Assembly: GCF_004210375.1 (NCBI RefSeq)
Contig: NW_027467782.1
Coordinates: 34,957,771-35,021,770 of the forward strand
Source: Tachypleus tridentatus
Taxonomy: Eukaryota > Arthropoda > Merostomata > Xiphosura > Limulidae
DNA length: 64,000 nt
Direction: 5' to 3'
Every line of letters starts with the position of its first letter. The stretch's first letter is position 1. The position numbers and the translations under genes were made by a program. Below the pieces are notes generated by a model. It ran no database searches, was not told the origin of the DNA, and was given only the letters and a program-made list of their open reading frames with translations. Of this stretch, positions 1 through 10,007 are shown in pieces.

Positions 1-502
1 GTTGTTGTGTATGTCTCTGGAATTTTGTAAACTGGCAATATACGTTATAAATGTAAGAGCTGACAGTTAAATTGAAAAAAGGAAGATGATCATTGTGTTG
101 TACCTGTTGTTTTCATTTCTGTGATAAAAACTGATACCTGCAAAGCAACTTTTACTTTGCATGTAACACTCTTGAGTAACAAAAGAATCTAACAGTGATA
201 AAATAGCAAAAATATATTGAAGCTATAGTTTGGAAGCGTGTGTCTAGGACATCTGTCAACATCGATCGAGATCCTTTAAACTGTGAAATGTCCATCTTTG
301 TCCAAAAAGCATATATTCAATGCATTCCGATGCCTAGTCACATAGTTAAGTGCCGCAAGTCAAAATTACATTTTCCCTTTAGGGCATTTCAGTGTGTAAG
401 TTCGGCCTTTCTTTAAATACAGGTTAACTAAAATTGGGAAGAAAACCTTCTCGTAATTTATGACGCTTCCATACATGGTACTGCACAAAGCAGCTTTCCC
501 TT

Positions 503-927
503 TATATGCAAAAACGGCTCGTTTGGGTTGAGAAAATACTTTACATAGAAGAGCGAACAACGTTTCGACCTTCTTCGGTCATCGTCAGGTTCACAAAAAA
601 AGAGGTAACTGACCGGAAGCTGACCACATGTTTGAAAGGGGTTGTGTAACTGTGTGTCGAAATGTAGAGGGCGGTATTAGATGTTTGAATATATAATTTT
701 ATTTATTTTATTATATTAATATAGGTATAAAGGCGTTCCTTTATATTGGTTTATTTTGGGTTTAAGTTGTTGTATAAGTAAGGCTTCTTTAATTTTGCGT
801 TTGTTTCTTTATTTAGTATTTGAGTGTTTTCTATGGTTATGTTGTGTTTATTTGACTTGCAGTGTTCGAAAACGTGTGAAGGTGACTTTTCGACATCGAC
901 TTTTCGAAGGTGGGTTTCTCGACATCA
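503..927 (-). mobile_element. Penelope-like retroelement fragment (fossil)
   Basis: A 425-base insert sits inside tandem unit 1 and is absent at the matching place in unit 2. It is flanked by a 12-base target duplication, CAGCTTTCCCTT, at 491-502 and 928-939. One end has the terminal sequence typical of Penelope-like elements in arthropods (ATATGCAAAAACGGCTCG, then AACGTTTCGACCTTC). The rest resembles the distal end of a Penelope-type coding region on the minus strand. It is a short, broken remnant with no usable reading frame. A second scrap with the same terminus lies at 53887-54052. Confidence 0.7.
562..588 (-). ncRNA. Hammerhead ribozyme core of a Penelope-like terminus
   Basis: Read on the minus strand, this stretch has both conserved hammerhead boxes. 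CTGACGA (fits CTGANGA) at 588-582 is followed by one U, a 4-bp stem II (GACC/GGTC) with loop GAAGAA, and then GAAAC at 566-562. Hammerhead motifs are known in the terminal repeats of Penelope-like elements, and the position here fits that. Stems I and III were not verified by folding, so cleavage activity is not claimed. Confidence 0.6.
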
Positions 928-1720
928 CAGCTTTCCCTTGTTTATAGAGTTAAATACTCATGTTTTATTTTCTCAATCATTAAATAATATTTTGTGACTA
1001 CTTCTGTAGTTAATTAATTCATCCACTAGGTATTAAAATAAGGTTCAAAAAGCATTGATGTAAAACTTCTTACCACGAAGACATTGAGAGGGCAGTATCG
1101 ATAGGTCTTGTTTATGTGTCTAGCATTTTGTAAACTCTCAGTAAACGTTATAAGTATTTGAGCTGACGGTTAAATGCAAGAAAGGAAGATGAGCCTTGTG
1201 TTGTACCTGTTGTTTTCATTTCTGTGATAAAAACTGATACCTGCAAAGCAACTTTTAATTTACATGTAGTACTCTTAAGTAACAAAAGAAATTACAATGG
1301 TAAAAGAGCAGAAATACATTAAAGCTATAGTTTTGAAAGCGTGTGTCTAGGACATCTGTCAACATCGATCAAGCTAATTTTAGGTATGAAATGTCAACCC
1401 TTGTGTAGAAAGCAGAAATAATGAATTCCTGATGACAATTCGCACAGTTAAGTACTCAAAATCAAAATTACACTTTGCCTCGAGGGTAGTTCAGGGTGAA
1501 AGTTCGGCCTTTGTTTTGATATAGGTTAGCTAAAATTGGGAAGAAGACCTCCTCGTGGTTTATGACGCTTGCATACACGGTACTGCACAAAGCAGTTTTC
1601 CTTTGTCTATAGAGTTAAATAGTCATGTTTTAAATCACTAAAATAACTCTTGGTGACTACTTCTGTGTTTAATTAATTCAACCACGAGGTATTAAAAGCA
1701 AATGTTTGACGGTAATGACG

Positions 1721-2898
1721 GCTGTGCAACTCACTTCTGTTACCTCTTGTTCGGCATTTTCTACCCTGTTTAGGAATTGTTTTTGGTATGGTCTTAAACT
1801 TTTGACCAGCTGGTATTTAGGCTAATTTAGCATTTTCTCTATTAAATGCTAAAAAAGTTTTTTAATTTTATTTTCCTTTTTTTTGCATATTTCGAAGCTC
1901 TACTCAAATCAGTGGTTGACTCTTGCAACACAAAATGCATATTTTGTTTTTATATTCATTGGCTTTAAGATTTTGGCCAGCAGTTTAATGTTGAAGATGT
2001 ATATTTTTGGTAAATTCAATATCAAGAATTAATTTGGTGATATTTTCTGATCTTACTATTTATTTTAAGTACATGGAATGCATATTTTTATCTATGTGTC
2101 CGAAATAATAAATACATTGTGTCACGACCTATTTATTGGCACAAACAAAAATCTATAAAAAAATTCCCACTTTGGTATTCTAAATTCAGACAATTATAAA
2201 AATAACTACGATACGTACGACAAACATTTGTTTATCAAAGAACAGAATTTTGAAGTACTGTCCTTGTTGCAAGAACTCGACTTTCACTGGTACTAAATCT
2301 GAACGTTTGATTATATCTTTATTGATGTAATTTATAAATATACTTTTAAGGAATGCAGTTAAAAAATCTGTTGATTTTTAAATAAACGGTACCATCTTTA
2401 ATAGATCAAAAATAGTATTTGTGTTATCACAATCAGAACAGTTTTCCTCTCCACTGATTACCGTGAAAAAGAATATTTTTCTCTTAGAAAATAGTGCCTT
2501 GTCCTATTTTTTTTAGTACGACGCTTTTTAAAACAGTAGTTAGTTTACAGTAACTGCCTCGCCTCTCACAGGTTGCAAAGTAAAGTGAATATTTCTTACT
2601 AGTTGTCTGACTTTTTTTTCTCATTTCAAGAACTTAATTCATTTTTATAAAATGACCTTATGTGAATATACAATTAACATATTTAAACAAAACTTTATAC
2701 CTACAAATTGGACTAGTCGAAATACCCGTGGAACGCAAGGTGAGTAATTATTTGCTGTCGCATTTTGTTCTTTCTTATCTAAGTTCGGCCGCTCAATTTA
2801 ATGTTTCGTCTTTATAGTTACTATGTACAAATATTCAGTAATATTGTGGTTCCATTTTATTGTTGTCTTTCTTCACATTGGTTGGAAGTGTAACAATA
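1721..2898. other. AT-rich intergenic DNA, nothing recognised
   Basis: The stretch has short homopolymer runs and no frame over 60 codons that resembles a protein. No repeat family or RNA gene was recognised. Confidence 0.6.
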
Positions 2899-2899
2899 C

Positions 2900-3062
2900 T
2901 CATGGGCAAGCGTGTTAAGGCGTGCGACTCGTAATCGTAATCACACACGGTGGGTAGTGATGACTAGCTCCCTTCCCTCTAGTCTTACACTGCTAAATTA
3001 GGGACGGCGAGCACAGATAGCCCTCGAGTAACTTTGTGCGAAATTCCAAAACAAACAAACAA
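2900..3062 (+). repeat. tRNA-derived SINE, family A, internally deleted copy
   Basis: The tRNA-like head (CGTGTTAAGGCGTGCGACTCGTAATC) jumps straight to the distal body (GTAGTGATGACTAGCT, then CTAAATTAGGGACGG and AGATAGCCCTCGAGTA). The tail is an A-rich AAACAAACAAAC run. About 100 bases of the middle found in full copies (for example 63225-63488) are missing. Confidence 0.85.
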
Positions 3063-4199
3063 AGTAATGAAATGACGTAAGCAAAGGAAAATAACAGAAA
3101 AATGAAACAGATAAGAGAGGGATAACAGCGGGAAAAGACAGAAGATATTCTTAGTTGAGTTATAAAAACGAAAATTTATACTTTAAATCTAGTTAACAAG
3201 TTGTACATAGAATATAAATAAAGGTTTGTTTCTCGCGACTACAGGAATGCCGATTTGTTGGTGTAGATCTCAGAGCAACAAGTTTTTTTGATGTGACAAC
3301 GTTTATTTGTCGTCTGTAGATTTATTCTATACAAACAACTTTAACCTTTTACATATAGACTGTATGTATGTGCTATATTCAATATAAAAATAGAGAGAAT
3401 TACAAATGTTTTATGATTCGATCAAAGTACACAAATACATGCTACTAAGAAACAAACATTTAAAGTTGAAAGGGATACACAGCTAACTAACAGTGATAAA
3501 ACACATTATAAGATTGTGATGCTCCCCCATGCCCTTGGGATCCACCACAGTCATCTGGGGATCCGCGAGGAAATTTTAGAATGTTGTTATTTTTCCCTAA
3601 AACTATAAAATTGCATCAGATTACGCTGTACAAAAATTAAAATATATCTTTAATATAACAAGCGTATTGGGCCTTTTAGTATTTTATTCTGCCTAACGCC
3701 AGACGATTTTATTTAGCTCAGGGGAAGTTCTTGCGGTGAAAGTGTTAATACAATCTCAATTAACATCAACAGTGGTGTCACTAGTTGCTTGTAGATTTAG
3801 CACCTTCTCAAGATCGTATAGATAGCCTAGTAATTTTCGTATGAACCATCGGTCAACCCTGGGTAGTGATGACAAGTGACTTTTAAAAGCCAGATCTATA
3901 TAAGCGGCTAAATCTCGAAGAAAATGAAACAAAATGAAGCATGACGTCATAGCTGAAACTGTTCCAAATTTGAAACTTTTGATGCAATTAGATGCAGTAT
4001 CAGTTGTTTCAATTTCAATGTATGTTTATATGAAGTATAATTATATTCGTAACAATTGGTAATTGTTAGGTTAGATTAGATTTGTTGTAGTTTAATAAGA
4101 TAAGCATGGTACCAATGAGCTATGTGACATCATAGAAGTGTATGACGTCATGTTTTATTTCGTTCAATAGTTTGACGCAGATATAATAATTATGTTAAC
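3063..4199. other. Intergenic DNA outside the recognised left arm
   Basis: This is AT-rich, single-copy-looking sequence. No gene, tRNA or repeat family was recognised, and no mirror copy could be found by eye in 55.4-64 kb. Confidence 0.5.
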
Positions 4200-5510
4200 C
4201 GTAACGGAGGATACATTTTAAGTAGTTTAAATATTAATGAGGCAGTCTTCAAAATAAGATATTGTATTTGTAACTGTATACGTTATTTTTTTTATTTTAC
4301 ATCATCAGCTGTACATCACTGGTTAGAATGTGCTCTCTTGAAGGCGTGGAAGTGAAAGATGGCACAGAAAATGTTTGGTATGTTTTTCAATAGGCAGTCA
4401 GTGCTGTAGGTCTCTATGTTACCCAAGGTGATATCATCTGGGAAGTGTACAAGGAGTTTGATGATACCTTTCTTGGTACTCTACAAGAAAGTGTATAAAT
4501 TTTGTACACAAAAGATCTAGTATTATAAAGAGTTTATTACATCCATTATTGCTTGCTTAAACGCTATAAAGCTGTCCAGGATGGTAAGAAAAACAATATC
4601 ACATTGGGTTAACATTGCCATAACTTCTTGCCAGTTGAGATGTGTAATAATTAATTATGAATTCTACACACAACTTTGCAGAATATGTTGACTTCTGATA
4701 GTGTTAATTTCTGAGTTGTAAATATGTTCTTATAAACAGTTTTATGTTTGTATAATTACAGTTGTATCATTCTTTAGTTTCTTTCATATTTGAAATTATT
4801 CATTCTAATTTTTATTTTTAGGTAAGCTTTATAGTTATGCAATGAACCAACATGTGTGTATAGTCTTATTTACATTAGAAAATGAAAAGTAATTTATTAT
4901 GTAACATTAACAATTATTTAAACAAGTATTCAAACATCCCAATATCTCTATACCATAGTTGTATCTGTAGGGCTGTCAAATGATAACTTTTTGTGAACAG
5001 TATTGTTAGTGGATATTTATACTAACTATTAATTGTGATGTGATATGAATAATGAGTAAAATTTTTGTGAAAACTGTAATCAGGGTTTTTTTAAATGATT
5101 AGGTTTTATTCCTTTGTTACTATATAGATATGAAAGTAAGACAGTTTTATGTGCCTGTTAATCAAACACAGTGTAAAATACACTGAATACATCATAAAAA
5201 TATATCAATAAATAACTTTATTAAATTCATTCAGCAATACATTTTAGATTAATCAATTCAAAACACTTGTTACTTATTTTCAGCTAACCCTGATTACATA
5301 GTCTGGTGTACAGGAAAAATTAAAAAAATAGATAGTACAAGTAATTACAGTAAAATTATAACATAATATTATCATAAATCATTGTAATTGTTCTGTGTTT
5401 TAAGAAAAGTATCTGAAACTTAGACTTATTTGTAAATAGTAATAATATATATACATGTGTAATGTATTAGAATTGAATGTGATTGTATTATATACAAAAT
5501 ATATAATTTT
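4200..5510 (+). repeat. Left arm of the inverted duplication, outer zone
   Basis: The reverse complement of about 53430-55330 aligns here after removing the right-arm insertion at 53633-54280. Anchors include 4584-4700 against 54950-55068 and 5221-5500 against 53450-54400. Divergence is roughly 20-25% by eye, far higher than further in. About 130 bases of the SART3-like stretch near 4350-4440 are missing from the right arm. Confidence 0.75.
4394..4490 (+). pseudogene. Possible SART3 HAT-repeat exon fragment
   Basis: After an acceptor-like TTTTTCAATAG the frame reads AVSAVGLYVTQGD then IIWEVYKEFDD. This resembles the HAT repeat of SART3, a U4/U6 snRNP recycling factor (human SSVGLHMTKG then ALWEAYREFE, recalled from memory). 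The reading meets a stop at 4495. The same frame continues, with another stop, to a donor-like GTAAG at 4584. A weak second match to the next SART3 segment (ERVH then FFR) occurs near 6140-6180. The mirrored right-arm site (about 55069-55210) has lost most of the matching codons. The assignment is tentative. Confidence 0.4.
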
Positions 5511-6273
5511 GCTTCAGATTGCAAATTCTGTTGATTGACGTAATTGACTTTGTCTATTGATTGATATTTTTGTTAATGAGTATAACTCACGTGCATGTTA
5601 CAGTTTATCACAAACAAGCACACATGTGGTCATAGATGAAATAAATCATATACAAGTCTACATATATATAAAAGTTTATTATATGATCATTTGAAATGCT
5701 AAAAAGAAGTTGTATATTATAGTTTCAGAGGTGATCTGATAACACATACATGTAATTGGTGATAAAGCAATGTTATGCCATTTTATAAGCATTTTGTTCT
5801 GAAAGTAATTACAACTTAATGATCCATCCTACCCTAGACCTAATTAACTTGCATTCTCTTAGGTACTGCCAAGAAATGTTTTGTGTTTAGCTGTACATTA
5901 TTAGTCTATGGAGACAGACAAAATGTTTTTTTTTATTTAATGTAAAATAAAATAGAATTTTAAATGTACAGGTCTAACTAAAATAGTTGTTAGGAGTTGT
6001 TAGAGTCAGAAAATATATTTTTATTTATTACCCTGTTATTTAACTCTTAAGTTTGTACTTCAGACTGTATTTCACTCCTTAAATATGCTCCAATGTGTGG
6101 TTGATCTAATCAGGACTTTAGCAGGTTCTTAATGTTTGATGAAAGAGTGCACATACAGCATACCTTTTTCAGAATTTCTACAGATAAATTTGAGAAGTCT
6201 GTTTACTTACTTATCACATCTAATTTATTTTATTTCTATACAATGCCTTTATGTTCCTCTCATCCGAAATACA
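4598..6273. other. AT-rich non-coding DNA across outer and middle arm zones
   Basis: No gene was recognised apart from the weak SART3-like match near 6140-6180. The arm alignment is broken here by the right-arm-only block, which maps to about 5490-5510. From 5511 inward the right arm (49567 downward) matches at middle-zone similarity. Confidence 0.5.
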
Positions 6274-6286
6274 AGTTCTTTCCAGA

Positions 6287-6899
6287 ACTAAACTAAACTT
6301 AACTACCGTGGCAGGGGTTCAGTTTAGAGAGAGAGAAATCAGAAGAGTTCTCTCTCCAACTGGGGTGTTCAGGAACTTTGTAGTTCCTCTTCGTCCCCTT
6401 TCGTGGATTGTTATTAAGATTAAGTGGTGATTTTTTAATTTTTTTTTATTATTATTTTAATAAATTAATTATCGTTATTATTCATGATTTTTTGGGTGGA
6501 GGCAAAGGCAGCAGTGGAATGAAAGGCCGGGACTTGTCCCGAAAGGAAGAAGTTGGGGAGATGTGAATATGAATATAATTCATTCAAATCCAGATCAAAT
6601 CAAACGGCATGATTCAGGGTCTGGCAAAAGAGTTGCCTGGGCTGGGATCTAGAAATCCAATGCCTAAAGATTTTGATGTGGGGGGAAATGGGAGTGCCCC
6701 GAGAAAACCCACTTTCACACGACAGGCGCCGAAAGTTTTGCCTGTCGTGTGCCCTGTACCTGAAAAAAAGGAATACATATTAATAACATGGATTTTATTT
6801 ATTTAGATTCTTTGTTGAGTGGATTGTGATTCTTGAAATATGTTGTAAGGTGATATGTATTTTGTTGGTGCACTTGATAATTTGTGTAGTGATGCCGTT
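6287..6899 (+). mobile_element. Unclassified retroelement-like insert, copy 1 (left arm only)
   Basis: A 613-base insert is flanked by a 13-base direct repeat AGTTCTTTCCAGA (6274-6286 and 6900-6912). The right arm has a single uninterrupted copy of that target near 48840-48855, so this is a clean filled/empty pair. The first ~110 bases (CCGTGGCAGGGGTTCAG, then AACTGGGGTGTTCAGGAACT) match copy 2 at 9516-9926. A second shared block follows (GGCTGGGATCTA then GATTTTGATGTGGGGGGAA). The sequence between the blocks is unrelated in the two copies. There is no terminal inverted repeat and no poly(A) tail. Target duplications of 11-13 bases suggest target-primed reverse transcription, but no reverse transcriptase is seen. 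Confidence 0.65.
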
Positions 6900-6912
6900 A
6901 GTTCTTTCCAGA

Positions 6913-7724
6913 GTTTCACACCCAACTTTATATTACTCAAGTTATTATCCACTCACTAAGATTGTCCATGTTCTTATAAGTTTGAAAACAAAATCTCAAC
7001 AATTCCTACATTTTAGTATCACCATCAGACATGGAAAGTTACTACAGTGCACAGTTACTGTAAATATACCCATTAAAAAGGTTTCAAAACAGGCTTTTAA
7101 AAGATCCCAACTATTGTAAACTTTTATCAGTACCTTCTGCTTTGCAAACTTACTGTAAAATTAATTTTTTTTTACCTCCTGTTATAATTATACCTAACTG
7201 TTGAATCTTTCTAAACATTGTTTCATGCTTTTTTATCAGTTTGTGTTTGAAATGTACAAAGATTTACTTTTCACCATAATTTAGTTGATGAAAGGTGCAG
7301 TATATTCTTTAACTTGAATATAATTGGTAATTTATTATTTACATTATTTTTATTTACTGAGTTTTGGTTCTAAAAATAAACAAAAAAGTCTTAAAATTGA
7401 TTTGTTTTCTTAATATGTTTATGTTATAAAGTGTAACAGGATACACAGTGCATATTCAATGCTTGATGCAGTTTGGTAGAGTGCAGTCCAATTAACCATT
7501 CGCTGAATAATAATTTGATTTATAGATCATCTTTTACTTTAATACTGTTGAAGTGTTTTTGTTATGTTTATCTTACAATATAGTCAGTCTGAGATGTCCA
7601 TTTCATTCATTGTTATGTTATTTGTGTATTTTGTTTTAAAAAAAAGTGATGTTAGAGGAAGTTCTGAAATAGCTGTTCTTTTGTAAAGAACATGACTTGA
7701 GTGTGCATATGCTTTTTTCTTCAG
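6913..7724. other. Probable intron or flank 5' of the DNAJC22-like exon
   Basis: This AT-rich sequence ends in a pyrimidine-rich tract and CAG at 7724. No upstream exon encoding the N-terminal membrane part of the protein was recognised. Confidence 0.4.
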
Positions 7725-8170
7725 GTATTCATCCTGTTGGAAACATTGGACGAGAACAAGGCTCCTTCTGGTGGCCACTGTTAGATGCCTACTTGACACA
7801 CCCATTATACTTTTGGGACCTAAACTCTGTCTTCTCAGTGTTTTTTTAACTGGTATTCTAAGAAATGGCAAAGAAAACCCCTTCCTAGACGTTCCATCTC
7901 GAAATGACTCTTGGTCCTTTCTTTTTGTAGAGCATTGTACATCTCTCTCTGGACTTCATGGCTATATTTCAACTGCACTGTGACAGATCAGAACGGAAAT
8001 GAAATGAAGTGTTGAGATGCAGCTAAGAATTTTTTTGACAAGTCTTGTGTGGCAAGAAGTTAAATCTGTCATGAAAGATATTTGTCTTTGCTCAGTATAA
8101 TGGTCGGAAAGAAATATGGCACCAATTAATTCAAGTATTTGATCTGCAAGTAGAGAGAAATGCTTTAAAG
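7725..8170 (+). pseudogene. DNAJC22/wurst-like pseudogene, membrane-region exon (left copy)
   Basis: DNAJC22 (fly wurst) proteins are multi-pass membrane proteins with a C-terminal J domain, linked in flies to clathrin-dependent endocytosis. The exon lies between CTTCAG and GTAATAG. In pieces it reads VGNIGREQGSFWWPLL, then PLYFWDLNSVFSVFF followed by a stop. Another stretch reads LYISLWTSWLYFNCTVTD, then NFFD, and after a one-base frame change VWQEVKSVMKDI and GRKEIWHQLIQ, ending ERNALK at the donor. The order matches the family, where these segments lead into the J domain. Stops and frame changes show it is broken. The stop after VFF is also in the right-arm copy. Confidence 0.7.
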
Positions 8171-9177
8171 GTAATAGATCCAAATAAATTGAATTTTCAC
8201 ATTTTAATATTTTATTCATGTTGTTTTATTTATGTGATAAATTAATATATTATGTAGATAGGTTTTGTTTTTATATTTACTTTTGACTAGAAATAACTGA
8301 AGAAATGTATAAACAATGTAAAAAATATGTTTAGTATAATAGCTTATTTATTTCATTTTTCTAAGACAAACTTTGATATCTGTTTTTAGTGCTCATATTA
8401 AGGCTAGTAAAATGAACAATGCTTATCTGCCTTTTTCTATACCCTCTTCTCATACATAAAGTGATAAAATGAATCTAAACCAATTTTTATAGACATCCAA
8501 CATTTAAATTTATGTAATTGGTACTGTTTTATGAATGTGTTAAAAAACACATTTAGAACATCACATGCATTTGTATCTTTATAAATAAACATTTGGTTGC
8601 TAAAGTTATTCCTGTATGATTTATGTTATAACCAGTTCTTGGTTGTGACACAAGTCATGATACTAGAAAGAGAAAACAAATAGATATTAATAAGGTGGAA
8701 GCTAAAGCAACAACCTATTGTGTTGGTGGAACTTATCATAACTAACATTTGTGGTAATGTAATGAATCATAAAGGAAAATTTGCAAGCCAGTGTGATTCA
8801 GCATGTCACATGTTGCATTGGTTGTATACTCTTGTTATAGTAAATGGGAAACACACAGAACACCTGATCAAAGGTCAATGGTGACATCCTCCATAACTGC
8901 TTCCAGTTGTGTCTTGGAAGCTTGATTTCTACTGGTACAAAAGGCCAGGTTTTGGTTCTGCATATTATCATAGTCTCCTTATACATCTCAGATCACATTA
9001 TAAAAACAGATTTGTTTCTTGTAAATCATACAGATGTCTGTTAGTGCTCTGTGAGACATATAAATCCAGTTCTCTCCAAACCAAATCCAAAAAGTTCACT
9101 TTGTTAGTCAAGCTGGTAATTAATGCCCCTTCAAGTTTGTGTCCTGGACAAACTTACTTCTTGTATCTCAGAATGGC
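8171..9177. other. Probable intron of the DNAJC22-like pseudogene
   Basis: This lies between the two recognised exons. It includes 8780-9177, a stretch closely matched in the right arm with several open frames that resemble no protein I know and that adjoins a Penelope-like terminal fragment. Confidence 0.45.
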
Positions 9178-9275
9178 TGGTTATCTTCAGGTTAACCCAA
9201 GAAGATCGAAACATTGTTCTCTGCTTTATTAATAAGAGTTAATACCTGTACCAGCCATCCTGAGATACATTTTTA
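9178..9275 (+). mobile_element. Penelope-like terminal-repeat remnant (left arm)
   Basis: Terminal sequence of a second Penelope-like family is recognisable by TTCAGGTTAACC, GATCGAAACATTGTTCTC and TTAATAAGAGTTAATACC. The matching right-arm copy (46425-46592) is longer and folds back on itself, whereas only part of that hairpin remains here. It is a decayed fossil with the layout of a hammerhead core still visible. Confidence 0.55.
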
Positions 9276-9398
9276 CTTACCTCTTGCACTACCTATGGTG
9301 CAGAGCTGCATGGTAAGATATTATTTCAAATGCTCAAACTGTAGCAAAATGAACTTGCATTGAAAGTCATAAAAGTAATATTTTCCTCTCATTTTTAG

Positions 9399-10007
9399 GT
9401 TTCAAATCTGTAGTCCAGTGCTATACAGGAAGAGATCACTGTTCATTACCGGATACTCTCCATACAGTGACATCCTGATGAGCATAAATATCCTGGGGAG
9501 AAGGAGGTAGTACAACAGGGGGGTCTTCCCCCCACAGCAAAATCTCTGGCATCGGACCTGTAGATCCCAGCCTTATTCTGAAAAGGGCCGTTTACCCAGT
9601 CACAGGGTATCTAATCAATCACAGTACATTTCAAAATCAATTCGCCAGCTGCCAGTGTACTCCGTCCTCGAGCCAAGGATTGGCTCACTTCACTTTCGCT
9701 GCTTTCGTCCAGTTCTCTCGTCCTTCCTCTCACTCACAAATACACCACTCCATTTTTTGAAATGTTAAAAATAAAGTAAAAACCCCACGGATATTTTAAA
9801 ACATTTCTCATGTAAGGGGACGAAGAGGAACTACAAAGTTCCTGAACACCCCAGTTGGAGAGAGAACTCTTCTGATTTTCTCTCTCTAAACTAAACCCCT
9901 GCCACGATAGTTTTGTTTTTTTGTTTAGGTAGCACAAGAGAAATTCATTGAGATATGAAGTGCTGTCTCAGATCAAGTCCAAGAGGCTGACTCATAACAA
10001 AAAGTAA
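9399..10007 (+). pseudogene. DNAJC22/wurst-like pseudogene, J-domain exon (left copy, interrupted)
   Basis: The acceptor TTTTTAG precedes the exon. The frame reads QEEI, then HYRIL, a TGA where the right arm has a Trp codon, and the J-domain signature HPDEHKYPGEKEV. The HPD tripeptide, which stimulates Hsp70 ATPase in J proteins, is kept. The coding stretch is split by the insert at 9516-9926 and resumes with AQEK. The family's MEIQQAY segment is shortened, and the end is AACAAAAAGTAA. It continues the exon at 7725-8170. The host gene is clearly inactivated in this arm. Confidence 0.7.
9516..9926 (-). mobile_element. Unclassified retroelement-like insert, copy 2 (left arm only)
   Basis: A 411-base insert sits within the J-domain exon. 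It is bounded by an 11-base duplication AGGTAGYACAA (9505-9515 and 9927-9937, one mismatch) and is absent from the right arm. On the minus strand it starts with the same block as copy 1 (CGTGGCAGGGGTTTAG, then AACTGGGGTGTTCAGGAAC). It ends with the shared block GGCTGGGATCTACAGG then TTTTGCTGTGGGGGGAA. The middle is unrelated to copy 1. Confidence 0.7.

Larger units (their letters stand above)
1..1720. repeat. Old tandem duplication of a ~0.6 kb unit
   Basis: Unit 1 (about 1-502 plus 940-1035) and unit 2 (about 1107-1700) align in order. They share a stretch around 100-155 and 1203-1255 that is nearly identical (it includes CAAAGCAACTTTTA), a stretch near 230-260 and 1335-1365 around ACATCTGTCAACATCGATC, and the tail TTAAATA-TCATGTTTTA. 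By eye they are about 80-85% identical. Unit 1 is interrupted by the Penelope-like insert at 503-927 and unit 2 is not, so the duplication is older than that insertion. No open frame or known gene is seen. Confidence 0.8.

Noticed and set aside
6609-6806. Open frame inside the left-arm insert
   Set aside because: It is not kept in copy 2 of the same insert family and resembles no protein. It may be part of an element's leader but cannot be called coding.
8909-9232. 107-residue open frame with a 126-residue mirror at 46464-46844
   Set aside because: It runs into a Penelope-like terminal fragment, lies in a probable intron, and no domain is recognised. The mirror follows from the duplication.
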